A stretch of 64,000 bases of DNA from Microbacterium suaedae (GTDB taxonomy: Bacteria > Actinomycetota > Actinomycetes > Actinomycetales > Microbacteriaceae): NCBI RefSeq assembly GCF_003254645.1, contig NZ_PNFD01000002.1:124001-188000 (forward strand), in the 5' to 3' direction. The notes under the pieces are model-generated. The model ran no database searches and was not told where the DNA came from. It was given only the letters and a program-made list of their open reading frames with translations. Positions 6,851-15,759 of this stretch are shown here, one piece after another. Made by a program: the position numbers and the translations under genes. Position 1 is the first letter of the stretch. Every line of letters starts with the position of its first letter.

Positions 6851-8464
6851 GTGGAGCAGCTGCACACGGACGATGCACGCGAGGCGATCCGAGGGGGCGA
6901 CACGGCGCTCGGGATCGAGCTCGGATCGACACGGATCAAGGCCTGTCTGACGACGCTCGGGGGCGAGGTGATCGCCGCCGGTGGTCATGAGTGGGAGAAC
7001 TCGCTCGAGAACGGGCTGTGGACCTATCCGCTGGACGCAGTGCACGACGGGCTCCGCGCCGCCTACGCGGACCTCGCGGCCGACGTCGAACGTCGCTTCA
7101 GCGTCTCACTCGACCGCGTCGGCGCGATCGGCGTCTCGGCGATGATGCACGGCTATCTCGCGTTCGACGCCGAAGGAAAGCTGCTCGTTCCGTTCCGCAC
7201 CTGGCGCAACGTCAACACCGCGCGCGCCGCGGCCGCGCTCTCGGACGCACTCGAGGTGAACATCCCGCTGCGGTGGTCGGTCGCGCATCTGCATCAAGCG
7301 GTTCTCGACGGGGAAGAGCACGTTGCGCGCGTGGACCGCGTCACGACCCTCGCGGGATACGTGCACGAGCTGCTGACGGGGGAGCGGATCCTCGGTGTCG
7401 GCGACGCGTCGGGGATGTTCCCGATCGACCCCGAGACGGGCGACTACGACGCGGGCATGCTCGCCGTCGCCGACGGGCTGATCCACGGCGCCGGCGCCGC
7501 GCATCTGCGCCTCGCCGATCTGCTCCCGCGCGTGCGCCGCGCGGGTGAGGCCGCCGGGCGACTGTCGGATGACGGTGCGCGCCTGCTCGATCCGTCGGGG
7601 ACGCTCGCGTCTGGCGCGGTGGCCGGACCGCCCGAGGGCGATGCGGGCACGGGCATGGTCGCGACGAACGCGGTCACGCCCCGCACCGGCAATGTGAGCG
7701 CCGGCACGAGCATCTTCAGCATGGTCGTGCTCGAGCGCCCGCTCGGATCGCGCCACGAGGAGATCGACATCGTCACGACCCCGGCGGGGGATCCCGTCGC
7801 GATGGTGCACTGCAACAATGGCGCGAGCGAGATCGGGGAGTGGGCCGGCGTCTTCCGCGAGTTCGCCCGCGCCCTGGGCGCCGAGGCCTCTGCGGACGAG
7901 GTCTTCACGGCTCTCCTTTCGGGCGCTCTCGAGCGCGGTGCCGACGACGGCCTGCTGGCGTACAACCACCTGTCGGGCGAGCCGATCGCCGGCCTCGACG
8001 AGGGGCGCCCCGTCATCGCCCGCACGCCGTCGTCGACGCTCAGTCTCGGCGGACTCATGCGCGCGCAGGTGCGTGGATCCTTCGCGACCCTGAGCCTCGG
8101 TATGCGCACGCTCGCGGACGAGGGCGTCGCGATCGATGACATGCGCGCGCACGGCGGCGTCTTCCGCACCGCGGGCGTCGCTCAGCGACTGCTGGCCGAG
8201 GCGCTCGGCGCCCCCGTGACCGTCGGTGAGACGGCCGGCGAAGGCGGGGCCTGGGGCATGGCGGTCCTCGCCGCATACACCCGCGCGTGCGCCGATTCCG
8301 AGCAGCCGGTTCTGGCCGACTGGCTGAACGAGCACATCTTCGCGGGTGACCAGACGACGACGATCGCGCCTGAGCCGGACGACGTCGCCGATCACGCCGC
8401 CTATCTGGATCGCTGGTCGGCGGGGCTCGCGATCGAGCGCGCCGCCGTGACGGCGATGCCCTGA
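6851..8464 (+). CDS. araB: FGGY-family sugar kinase, probable L-ribulokinase
   Basis: A 537-residue FGGY carbohydrate kinase with the N-terminal ATPase motif IELGSTRIKACL, the acceptor-site region MMHGYLAF, and a C-terminal ATPase lobe around ETAGEGGAWGMAVLAAY. The genes araD and araA directly downstream give the role: phosphorylation of L-ribulose with ATP. The sequence looks more like the xylulokinase-like kinases of some Gram-positive ara clusters than classical AraB, so function rests on context. GTG 6851 is chosen because GGAG lies six bases before it; ATG 6827 would add eight residues. A LacI-type operator and a -10-like box sit upstream. Confidence 0.85.
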   Translation: MEQLHTDDAREAIRGGDTALGIELGSTRIKACLTTLGGEVIAAGGHEWENSLENGLWTYPLDAVHDGLRAAYADLAADVERRFSVSLDRVGAIGVSAMMHGYLAFDAEGKLLVPFRTWRNVNTARAAAALSDALEVNIPLRWSVAHLHQAVLDGEEHVARVDRVTTLAGYVHELLTGERILGVGDASGMFPIDPETGDYDAGMLAVADGLIHGAGAAHLRLADLLPRVRRAGEAAGRLSDDGARLLDPSGTLASGAVAGPPEGDAGTGMVATNAVTPRTGNVSAGTSIFSMVVLERPLGSRHEEIDIVTTPAGDPVAMVHCNNGASEIGEWAGVFREFARALGAEASADEVFTALLSGALERGADDGLLAYNHLSGEPIAGLDEGRPVIARTPSSTLSLGGLMRAQVRGSFATLSLGMRTLADEGVAIDDMRAHGGVFRTAGVAQRLLAEALGAPVTVGETAGEGGAWGMAVLAAYTRACADSEQPVLADWLNEHIFAGDQTTTIAPEPDDVADHAAYLDRWSAGLAIERAAVTAMP

Positions 8465-8502
8465 GCTTCCGAAACTCGACACCCCACACACCAGGAGGAC
8501 GA

Positions 8503-9201
8503 ATGAACGCACCCGCACAGGTGCCGGCCGCGATGCGACAGGCGGTCGACGACGCGAAGGCGCGTGTCGCGCGCCTTCACGACGAGCTGCCCCGCTGGGA
8601 GCTCGTCGTCTGGACCGCCGGAAACGTCTCGGAGCGCGTGCCCGGCGTCGACGGTCATCCCGATCTGCTCGTCATCAAGCCGTCCGGCGTGCAGTATGAC
8701 GAACTCGACGCGGGCGCCATGGTGGTCTGCGACCTCGACGGCGCCCTGATCGAAGGCACACGCAATCCCTCGTCCGACACGGCCGCGCACGCGTACGTGT
8801 ACCGTCACATGCCCGATGTGCATGGCGTCGTGCACACGCACTCGACCTACGCGACCGCGTGGGCCGCGCGCGGCGAGGAGATTCCGTGCGTGCTGACGAT
8901 GATGGGCGACGAGTTCGGCGGTCCGATTCCCGTCGGGCCTTTCGCGATCATCGGCGACGACTCGATCGGTCGGGGCATCGTCGAGACACTGTCGGGTCAC
9001 CGCTCGACGGCCGTGCTCATGCAGAACCATGGCCCGTTCACGATCGGCGCGAGTGCGAAGTCGGCGGTGAAGACGGCCGTGCTGCTGGAGGAAGTCGCGC
9101 GCACGGTGCATATCTCGCGCCAGCTCGGCGAGCCCCTGCCGATCCCGCAGGAGGCCGTCGACTCCCTCTACGACCGATACCAGAACGTCTACGGCCAGTG
9201 A
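8503..9201 (+). CDS. araD: L-ribulose-5-phosphate 4-epimerase
   Basis: A 232-residue class II aldolase-family enzyme that converts L-ribulose 5-phosphate to D-xylulose 5-phosphate, the last step of the L-arabinose pathway. The zinc-binding His-x-His is in [12 protein letters not shown], a third His is in [10 protein letters not shown], and the phosphate-binding region TAGNVSER is near residue 42. The length matches AraD. AGGAGG precedes the ATG, and the gene sits 38 bp after the kinase and 22 bp before araA in one operon. Confidence 0.94.
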   Translation: MNAPAQVPAAMRQAVDDAKARVARLHDELPRWELVVWTAGNVSERVPGVDGHPDLLVIKPSGVQYDELDAGAMVVCDLDGALIEGTRNPSSDTAAHAYVYRHMPDVHGVVHTHSTYATAWAARGEEIPCVLTMMGDEFGGPIPVGPFAIIGDDSIGRGIVETLSGHRSTAVLMQNHGPFTIGASAKSAVKTAVLLEEVARTVHISRQLGEPLPIPQEAVDSLYDRYQNVYGQ

Positions 9202-9223
9202 GGCCGCGAAAGGACCACGCACG

Positions 9224-10729
9224 ATGACCAAGCCCTATTCGGACAAGCAGGTCTGGTTCCTCACGGGAAGCCAGCACCTCTACGGCCCCGAGACGCTCGC
9301 CCAGGTGGCCGAGCAGTCGCAGGAGGTCGCGCGCACGCTCGACGCCTCCGACGAGATCCCCGCGCCCGTCGTCTGGAAGCCGGTCCTGACGGACGCGCAG
9401 TCGATCCGTCGGGCGATGCTCGATGCGAACGCCGACGACGACGTTCTCGGCGTCATCGTCTGGATGCACACCTTCAGCCCCGCGAAGATGTGGATCGCGG
9501 GGCTCGACGAGCTGCGCAAGCCCCTTCTGCACCTGCACACGCAGGCGAACGTCGAGCTGCCGTGGCAGTCGATCGACTTCGACTTCATGAACCTCAACCA
9601 GGCGGCGCACGGCGATCGCGAGTTCGCGTACATGGAGACGCGTCTCGGCAAGGCCCGCAAGACCGTCGTCGGGCACGTCAGCGACGACCGGGTCGTGGGT
9701 GAGATCGCGACGTGGCAGCGCGCGGCGGCCGGCGCGGCGGCGGCGCGCTCGATGAAGCTGTGCCGCTTCGGCGACAACATGCGCAATGTCGCGGTCACGG
9801 AGGGCGACAAGACGGAGGCCGAGCTGCGCTTCGGCGTCTCGGTGAACACGTGGGGCGTGAACGAGCTCGCCGAAGCGGTCGACGCTGTCTCGGAGGCGCA
9901 GGTCGACGAGCTCGTCGCCGAGTACGAGCGTCTCTACGACGTCGCGCCCGAGCTGCGCGCCGGGGGAGCGCGGCATGGATCCCTGCGCGACGCCGCGGCG
10001 ATCGAGGCGGGTCTGCGCGGGTTCCTCGAGGCGGGAGGCTTCGAGGCGTTCACGACGAACTTCGAAGACCTGGGATCGCTGAAGCAGCTTCCGGGGATCG
10101 CGGTGCAGCGGCTCATGGCCGACGGCTATGGCTTCGGTGCGGAGGGCGACTGGAAGACGGCCATTCTCGTGCGCGTCGCCAACGTCATGGGTGCCGGACT
10201 TTCGGGCGGCGCGAGCCTCATGGAGGACTACACCTACGACCTCACGCCGGGCGACGAGCGGATCCTCGGCGCCCACATGCTCGAGGTCGCGCCGTCGCTC
10301 ACGACTTCGCGGCCGCGCGTGGAGGTGCACGAGCTGGGGATCGGCGGCAAGGAGGATCCCGTGCGGCTCGTCTTCACGGCGGATGCCGGCCCGGCCGTCG
10401 TCGTCGCGATGAGCGATGTGCGCACGCGCTTCCGTCTCACGGCGAACGTCGTCGAGAACGTCGACGCGCCGGATCTGCCGAATCTCCCCGTCGGTCGCGC
10501 CGTGTGGCGTCCCCAGCCTGATCTGCCCACGAGCGCCGCGTGCTGGATGGCGGCGGGGGCCGCGCACCACACGGTCATGTCGACGGCCGTCGGCATCGAG
10601 GCGTTCCGCGACTTCGCGACGATCCTGGGCGTCGAACTCGTGACGATCGACGAGTCGACGACGGTGCACGGGTTCCAGAACGAACTGAAGTGGAACCAGG
10701 TGTACCACCACATCGCCGACGGGATCTGA
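9224..10729 (+). CDS. araA: L-arabinose isomerase
   Basis: A 501-residue cytosolic enzyme, the normal AraA length, that interconverts L-arabinose and L-ribulose using a divalent metal such as Mn. The N-terminus [14 protein letters not shown], the internal [14 protein letters not shown] and the C-terminal [10 protein letters not shown] and [21 protein letters not shown] segments are characteristic. AAAGGA precedes the ATG. It is the third gene of araB-araD-araA. The next gene downstream, the sugar-binding protein of an importer, has its own promoter region with operators. Confidence 0.96.
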   Translation: MTKPYSDKQVWFLTGSQHLYGPETLAQVAEQSQEVARTLDASDEIPAPVVWKPVLTDAQSIRRAMLDANADDDVLGVIVWMHTFSPAKMWIAGLDELRKPLLHLHTQANVELPWQSIDFDFMNLNQAAHGDREFAYMETRLGKARKTVVGHVSDDRVVGEIATWQRAAAGAAAARSMKLCRFGDNMRNVAVTEGDKTEAELRFGVSVNTWGVNELAEAVDAVSEAQVDELVAEYERLYDVAPELRAGGARHGSLRDAAAIEAGLRGFLEAGGFEAFTTNFEDLGSLKQLPGIAVQRLMADGYGFGAEGDWKTAILVRVANVMGAGLSGGASLMEDYTYDLTPGDERILGAHMLEVAPSLTTSRPRVEVHELGIGGKEDPVRLVFTADAGPAVVVAMSDVRTRFRLTANVVENVDAPDLPNLPVGRAVWRPQPDLPTSAACWMAAGAAHHTVMSTAVGIEAFRDFATILGVELVTIDESTTVHGFQNELKWNQVYHHIADGI

Positions 10730-10773
10730 CGCACAGACGCCGGCCGCGCGCGTCATCTTCCTCCACTCGGGGG

Positions 10774-10779
10774 TTGACA
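10774..10779 (+). promoter_or_regulatory. -35 box (TTGACA) before the arabinoside importer operon
   Basis: An exact TTGACA upstream of the binding-protein gene. The matching -10 is weak (around 10797-10809). The operator cluster begins just downstream of it. Confidence 0.5.
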
Positions 10780-10808
10780 TCGCGTGCGGTCGGCGTGAAA
10801 CTGTCATC

Positions 10809-10857
10809 TACAACGTTTACCTACAACGTTGTAATACTTCGGTTAGACAACGGTGTC
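10809..10857 (+). promoter_or_regulatory. Three tandem LacI-type operators (core ACAACGTTGT)
   Basis: The perfect palindrome TACAACGTTGTA lies at 10822-10833. A related copy ACAACGTTTA is at 10810-10819 and another, ACAACGGTGT, at 10847-10856. The spacings are 13 and 24 bp. The AACGTT centre is typical of LacI/GalR sites. The cluster lies between the -35 box and the binding-protein gene, whose operon ends in a LacI regulator gene. Confidence 0.75.
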
Positions 10858-10885
10858 TCACACCGCGAGAGGACTGAACACAGCC

Positions 10886-12226
10886 ATGAGGAAGCAACGA
10901 CTTCTCGCTGCAGGCGGCACGGTCGCCGTCGCCGCTGCGGCCCTGACCGCATGCTCCGGCGGCGCCGCCGAGGCCACATGCACGAACGAGATCAAGAAGG
11001 AAGACGCGACGCAGGTCTCCGTCTGGGCCTGGTATCCCGCGTTCGAACAGGTCGTCGACCTGTTCAACGAGACGCACGACGACATTCAGGTCTGCTGGAC
11101 CAACGCGGGCCAGGGGGCGGACGAGTACAACAAGTTCTCGACGGCGCTCGAGGCCGGCTCGGGTGCGCCCGACGTCATCATGCTCGAGTCCGAGCAGCTG
11201 CCGAGCTTCACGATCCAGGAGGGGCTTGTCGACCTGTCGGAGTACGGCGCCGACGAGATCGCGAGCGAGTACACGGAGGGCGCCTGGCAGGACGTCTCGA
11301 GCGGCGACGGCGTCTACGCCATCCCGGTCGACGGCGGCCCGATGGGCATGCTCTACCGCCAGGACATCTTCGACGAGTACGGCATCGAAGTGCCGACGAC
11401 GTGGGACGAGTTCGCCGATGCCGCACAGGCGCTGAAGGACGCGGGCGCCCCCGGCGTCCTTGCCGACTTCCCCGCGAACGGTGGCGCGTACACCTACGCC
11501 CTCATGGCGCAGGCCGGCGCCGAGCCGTTCAGCTACGACGCGAACAACCCCCAGCAGGTCGGGGTCGACGTCAACAGCGACGAGGCGAAGGAGGTCATGA
11601 GCTACTGGAACGACCTCGTCGAGAAGGACCTCGTCGCGACCGACGACGCCTTCACGGCCGACTACAACACGAAGCTCGTCGACGGCACCTACGCCGTGTA
11701 CGTCGCGGCGGCCTGGGGCCCCGGCTACCTCGGCGGCCTCGAGGACGCCGACGCTGAGGCGCAGTGGCGCGCGGCTCCGGTCCCGCAGTGGGATCCGAAC
11801 AACCCCGTGCAGATCAACTGGGGCGGATCGACGTTCGCCGTCACCACTCACACGCCCGAGGAGCGGCTCGAAGCCGCAGCCACGGTCGCGAAGGACATCT
11901 TCCGCACCGAGGAGGCGTGGCAGATCGGCATCGACGAGGCGGCGCTCTTCCCGCTGTGGAAGCCCGTTCTCGAGTCGGATGAGTTCGCACAGAAGGAGTA
12001 CCCCTTCTTCGACGGCCAGAAGATCAACGAGGACGTCTTCCTCGAGGCGGCCGCGGGGTACACCGGCTTCGGCTTCAGCCCGTTCCAGGTCTACGCCTAT
12101 GACCAGACGAACGAGCAGCTGTTCGCCATGACCGAAGGGGAGAAGGACGCCGCGACGGCGCTCGACGACCTGCAGGACGTGCTCGAGCAGTACGCGAACA
12201 ACCAGGGCTTCGAGCTCACCGAGTGA
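10886..12226 (+). CDS. ABC transporter sugar-binding lipoprotein (SBP family 1)
   Basis: A 446-residue extracellular solute-binding lipoprotein. The signal peptide runs MRKQRLLAAGG into lipobox LTACSGG (Cys about 23), and the mature protein resembles SBP_bac_1 oligosaccharide binders. ATG 10886 is chosen because it gives a normal-length signal peptide; GTG 10853 would add 11 residues and lies inside the third operator. The operon context (two permeases, then a cytosolic arabinofuranosidase) indicates arabino-oligosaccharides as ligand. A strong hairpin directly after the stop probably keeps this protein more abundant than the permeases. Confidence 0.92.
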   Translation: MRKQRLLAAGGTVAVAAAALTACSGGAAEATCTNEIKKEDATQVSVWAWYPAFEQVVDLFNETHDDIQVCWTNAGQGADEYNKFSTALEAGSGAPDVIMLESEQLPSFTIQEGLVDLSEYGADEIASEYTEGAWQDVSSGDGVYAIPVDGGPMGMLYRQDIFDEYGIEVPTTWDEFADAAQALKDAGAPGVLADFPANGGAYTYALMAQAGAEPFSYDANNPQQVGVDVNSDEAKEVMSYWNDLVEKDLVATDDAFTADYNTKLVDGTYAVYVAAAWGPGYLGGLEDADAEAQWRAAPVPQWDPNNPVQINWGGSTFAVTTHTPEERLEAAATVAKDIFRTEEAWQIGIDEAALFPLWKPVLESDEFAQKEYPFFDGQKINEDVFLEAAAGYTGFGFSPFQVYAYDQTNEQLFAMTEGEKDAATALDDLQDVLEQYANNQGFELTE

Positions 12227-12233
12227 CGTCCGA

Positions 12234-12270
12234 CGCGGGGACGGCTTCGTTCGGCGAGGCCGTCCCCGCG
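12234..12270 (+). terminator. Intercistronic 12-bp hairpin after the binding-protein gene
   Basis: Bases 12234-12245 pair perfectly with 12259-12270 around a 13-nt loop, eight bases after the stop codon. There is no T-run. Such hairpins after binding-protein genes act as partial terminators or block 3' decay and so raise binding protein over permeases. Confidence 0.65.
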
Positions 12271-12289
12271 GCGATTCCACGGAGACATC

Positions 12290-13210
12290 ATGACTACCGC
12301 CAACCTCACGGCTCCCGGGCGGAGCACGGGACGAGGCGGGTTGAAGCGACAGTGGTTCGGCTGGCTGTACGTCTCGCCCTTCCTCGTCATCTTCGCCCTG
12401 TTCCTCCTCATCCCGCTCGGCTACGCCTTCTGGATGAGCCTGTTCGAATCGACCCTCGCGGGCGGCGAGAAGTTCGCCGGGCTCGCGAACTACGCCCGGG
12501 CGTTCACGGATCCGCTCTTCCTCGAGGGCCTCGGTCGAGTGGCGCTGTACGGGATCGTCATGATCCCGATGCAGATGCTCGTCGCGCTCGTCGCGGCGCT
12601 CGTGCTCGACACCCTCGCGACGAAGCTCGCGAACCTCACGCGCCTGCTGATCTTCGTGCCGTATTCGATTCCGATCGTCATCGGCGCACTGATGTGGAGC
12701 TTCCTCTACAGCCCCCGATTCGGGCCGGCTGCGTCGATCTTCGGCCTGTTCGGGCTCGACGCCCCCAATCTTCTCGGGCCGGACACGATCTTCGGCGGCC
12801 TCGTCAACGTCGTGACCTGGCAGTGGTCGGGGTACTACATGATCATCATCTACGCGGCGCTGCGCTCGATCGACCCGTCGATCTACGAGGCCGCGCGCAT
12901 CGATGGCGCGAGCGGCCTGCAGACCGCGCTGCGCATCAAGGTGCCGATGATCTCGTCCTCGATGGTGATGGTGCTCACGTTCGCGCTCATCGGCACGCTC
13001 CAGTTCTTCACGGAGCCCGTCGTCCTGCGCGGCGTCGCGGAAGGATCCATCAACGCGTCGTACACGCCGAATATGTACGTGTTCGCGCTGGCGTTCAACT
13101 ACAGCCAATTCAACTACGCCTCGACGATCGCCTTCTCGCTCGGCCTGATCGTCTTCGTCGGGTCGTTCCTGTTCCTGTTCCTCACGCGTAAGCAGAGCGG
13201 ACTGAAGTGA
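12290..13210 (+). CDS. ABC sugar transporter permease, MalF/UgpA type
   Basis: A 306-residue membrane protein with six predicted helices; the first is near residues 25-50 and the last near 280-300. The cytoplasmic EAA loop YEAARIDGASGLQTALRIKVP marks contact with an ABC ATPase. It forms the channel together with the next gene product. It follows the binding-protein gene after a hairpin, and its stop overlaps the next start (TGATG). No ATP-binding subunit is encoded in this operon, so a shared MsmK-type ATPase from elsewhere is expected. Confidence 0.93.
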   Translation: MTTANLTAPGRSTGRGGLKRQWFGWLYVSPFLVIFALFLLIPLGYAFWMSLFESTLAGGEKFAGLANYARAFTDPLFLEGLGRVALYGIVMIPMQMLVALVAALVLDTLATKLANLTRLLIFVPYSIPIVIGALMWSFLYSPRFGPAASIFGLFGLDAPNLLGPDTIFGGLVNVVTWQWSGYYMIIIYAALRSIDPSIYEAARIDGASGLQTALRIKVPMISSSMVMVLTFALIGTLQFFTEPVVLRGVAEGSINASYTPNMYVFALAFNYSQFNYASTIAFSLGLIVFVGSFLFLFLTRKQSGLK

Positions 13211-14136
13211 TGTCGACGACAACGCGCACATCCGCGCACACGACCGTGACGGGCCTGCCGAAGCGGGCGGGCCGCCCGGCAGGAACGGGGCGCACCGGCG
13301 GACGGCGGATCGGATCCCACGTCCTCCTGATCATCCTCGCGATCTACTTCGTCATCCCTCTGTGGTGGCTTTTCGTCGCCGCGACGAAGTCGACGCCCGA
13401 GCTGTTCGGGACCGGGCCGTTCTGGTTCGGCGACATCACCCACTTCTTCGACAACATCGTCGGTCTCTTCACCGAGAAGGGCGGCGTCTACTGGCAGTGG
13501 ATGGGCAACTCGTTCCTGTACGCGTTTGGCGGCGGGATCGGCGCGACGATCCTCGCGGTTCTCGCTGGATACGGCTTCGCGAAGTACCGCTTCCGCGGTC
13601 GCGGCTTCGTCTTCGGCCTCGTGCTGGGTGCCATCATGGTGCCGCCGACGGCGCTCGCGGTGCCGACGTTTGTGCTTCTCAGCGACTACGGCATCATCAA
13701 CACGCCCTGGGCGGTCATCCTGCCTTCGCTGCTGAACCCATTCGGCGTCTACCTCATGCGCATCTACACGCAGGACGCCGTGCCCGATGAGATGCTCGAG
13801 GCCGCGCGGATCGACGGGGCGGGCGAGTTCCGCACCTTCTTCCAGGTCGCGCTGCCGCTGCTCCGCCCCGCGATCGTCACGGTGCTGCTCCTCGCAGTTG
13901 TCGCGGTGTGGAACAACTTCTTCCTCCCGCTCGTCGTGCTGACCGACGAGTCCCTCCTCCCGGTCACCGTCGGCCTGAACCGCTGGACGACGCTGTCGAA
14001 CGCCGGAGCCGGAGGCGAGCAGGTCTGGAACCTCATCACCTCGGGCGCCTTCGTCTCGATCGTGCCGCTGGTCCTGTCGTTCCTGCTGCTGCAGCGCTAC
14101 TGGCAGGGCGGGCTCGCCATCGGAAGCCTCAAGTAA
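13210..14136 (+). CDS. ABC sugar transporter permease, MalG/UgpE type
   Basis: A 308-residue partner permease with six predicted helices and the EAA loop LEAARIDGAGEFRTFFQVALP. ATG 13210 shares one base with the stop of the upstream permease, giving tight translational coupling; GTG 13207 would add one residue. It is followed 18 bp later by the GH51 arabinofuranosidase gene. Together with the lipoprotein and the other permease it would import arabino-oligosaccharides across the cytoplasmic membrane. Confidence 0.93.
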   Translation: MSTTTRTSAHTTVTGLPKRAGRPAGTGRTGGRRIGSHVLLIILAIYFVIPLWWLFVAATKSTPELFGTGPFWFGDITHFFDNIVGLFTEKGGVYWQWMGNSFLYAFGGGIGATILAVLAGYGFAKYRFRGRGFVFGLVLGAIMVPPTALAVPTFVLLSDYGIINTPWAVILPSLLNPFGVYLMRIYTQDAVPDEMLEAARIDGAGEFRTFFQVALPLLRPAIVTVLLLAVVAVWNNFFLPLVVLTDESLLPVTVGLNRWTTLSNAGAGGEQVWNLITSGAFVSIVPLVLSFLLLQRYWQGGLAIGSLK

Positions 14137-14154
14137 CACCTAAAGGAGACCTTC

Positions 14155-15675
14155 GTGCCTACCGCACACATGACCATCGATCCGCACTTCGCCATCGGGC
14201 GGATCCAGCGAAACCTGTTCGGCGGTTTCGTCGAGCACCTCGGCCGCCACATCTACACCGGTGTGTACGAGCCCGGCCACGCGACGGCCGACGCCGAGGG
14301 CTTCCGTCAGGACGTGATCGACCTCGTGCGCGAGCTCGGCGTTGCGACGATTCGCTACCCGGGCGGAAACTTCGTCTCGGGCTTCCGCTGGGAGGACAGC
14401 GTCGGCCCGCGCGAGCAGCGCCCGCGCCGACTCGACCTCGCCTGGCACTCGACCGAGACGAACGAGGTGGGCCTGCACGAGTTCTCGTCCTGGCTCGACA
14501 AGGTCGGCAGCGAGATGATGCTCGCGGTCAACCTCGGCACGCGCGGCACGCTCGAGGCGCTCGATCTGCTCGAGTACGCCAACGTCCCGGTGCAGACGGC
14601 CCTCACGGATCAGCGCGTCGCCAACGGCCGCGAGGATCCGTTCGGAGTGAAGATCTGGTGCCTCGGCAACGAGATGGACGGACCGTGGCAGCTCGGCCAC
14701 CGGAGCGCGGACGACTACGGCAAGATCGCGTCGCAGACGGCGAAGGCGATGCGCCAGGTCGACCCGAACGTCGAGCTCGTCGTGTGCGGTTCGTCGAGTG
14801 CGCACATGCCGACCTTCGGTGAGTGGGAGCGCGTCGTGCTGCACCACGCGTACGAGGATGTCGACTACATCTCGTGCCACGCGTACTACGAGCCTAAGGA
14901 CGGCGACCTCGATTCGTTCCTCGCATCGGCGGTCGACATGGACTGGTTCATCGACACCGTCGTGCAGACGGCCGACCACGTCGGAGCCGTCAAGGGGTCC
15001 GACAAGAAGATCAACATCTCGTTCGATGAGTGGAACGTCTGGTACCAGAGCCGCTTCCACGAGGTCGATCAGATCAGCGACATCGATGAGTGGCCCGTGG
15101 CGCCGCGCCTGCTCGAGGACATCTACTCGGTGATCGACGCCGTCGTCTTCGGCAACCTCATGATCTCTCTGCTCAAGCACGCCGACCGCGTCACGAGCGC
15201 CTCGCTTGCGCAGCTGGTGAACGTGATCGGTCCGATCATGACCGAGCCGGGCGGCATCGCCTGGCGGCAGACGACGTTCTTCCCGTTCGCCATCACATCG
15301 CGCCTCGCGCGCGGCGAGGCGCTCGAGCTCAAGCTCGACGCGCCGACGTACAAGACGGGCCGCTTCGGCGACGTGCCGCTCGTCGATGCGGTCGCGACGC
15401 GCGATGCCGAGACGGGGGAGGCGAGCGTGTTCCTCGTCAACCGCTCGCAGTCGGAGTCGATCGAGGTCTCGGTCGACATCGCAGGGCTCGGCGAGGTCTC
15501 GGTGCGCGAAACGCACACTCTCGCAGATGACGACATCCACGCGAAGAACACTCTCGAGGATCCGGAACGGGTTGCCCCGAAGGCGAACGACAGCGCTCGC
15601 GTCGCAGGCGGCGTGCTGACAGTCTCGCTTCCTCCGGTGTCGTGGACGGCGATCGGCCTCGCGCCGACGGAGTGA
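14155..15675 (+). CDS. Alpha-L-arabinofuranosidase, GH51
   Basis: A 506-residue cytosolic retaining glycosidase with no signal peptide. The acid/base Glu is E173 in WCLGNEMDGPWQ and the nucleophile is E292 in SFDEWNVWY, within a TIM barrel. A C-terminal beta-domain covers about residues 390-506. It releases terminal L-arabinofuranose from imported arabino-oligosaccharides, feeding AraA. The GTG start has AAGGAG six bases upstream. The gene belongs to the importer operon and is followed by a 16-bp hairpin. The common symbol is abfA, but I leave it unnamed because paralogues are frequent. Confidence 0.93.
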   Translation: MPTAHMTIDPHFAIGRIQRNLFGGFVEHLGRHIYTGVYEPGHATADAEGFRQDVIDLVRELGVATIRYPGGNFVSGFRWEDSVGPREQRPRRLDLAWHSTETNEVGLHEFSSWLDKVGSEMMLAVNLGTRGTLEALDLLEYANVPVQTALTDQRVANGREDPFGVKIWCLGNEMDGPWQLGHRSADDYGKIASQTAKAMRQVDPNVELVVCGSSSAHMPTFGEWERVVLHHAYEDVDYISCHAYYEPKDGDLDSFLASAVDMDWFIDTVVQTADHVGAVKGSDKKINISFDEWNVWYQSRFHEVDQISDIDEWPVAPRLLEDIYSVIDAVVFGNLMISLLKHADRVTSASLAQLVNVIGPIMTEPGGIAWRQTTFFPFAITSRLARGEALELKLDAPTYKTGRFGDVPLVDAVATRDAETGEASVFLVNRSQSESIEVSVDIAGLGEVSVRETHTLADDDIHAKNTLEDPERVAPKANDSARVAGGVLTVSLPPVSWTAIGLAPTE

Positions 15676-15685
15676 GTCGGTCCAT

Positions 15686-15728
15686 GAACACGGCCGGCGC
15701 GGGGGATACGCTCGCGTCGGCCGTGTTC
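15686..15728 (+). terminator. 16-bp hairpin after the GH51 gene
   Basis: Bases 15686-15701 pair with 15713-15728 (one G-U wobble) around an 11-nt loop. It may partly separate expression of the downstream oxidase and regulator genes. No T-run follows. Confidence 0.65.
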
Positions 15729-15759
15729 GACGTGTGAACACGGTGCGGAAGGAGACACC

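Noticed and set aside
10853-10885. GTG 10853 as start of the sugar-binding protein
   Set aside because: It would add 11 residues before the signal peptide and lies inside the third operator copy; ATG 10886 gives a standard lipoprotein signal.
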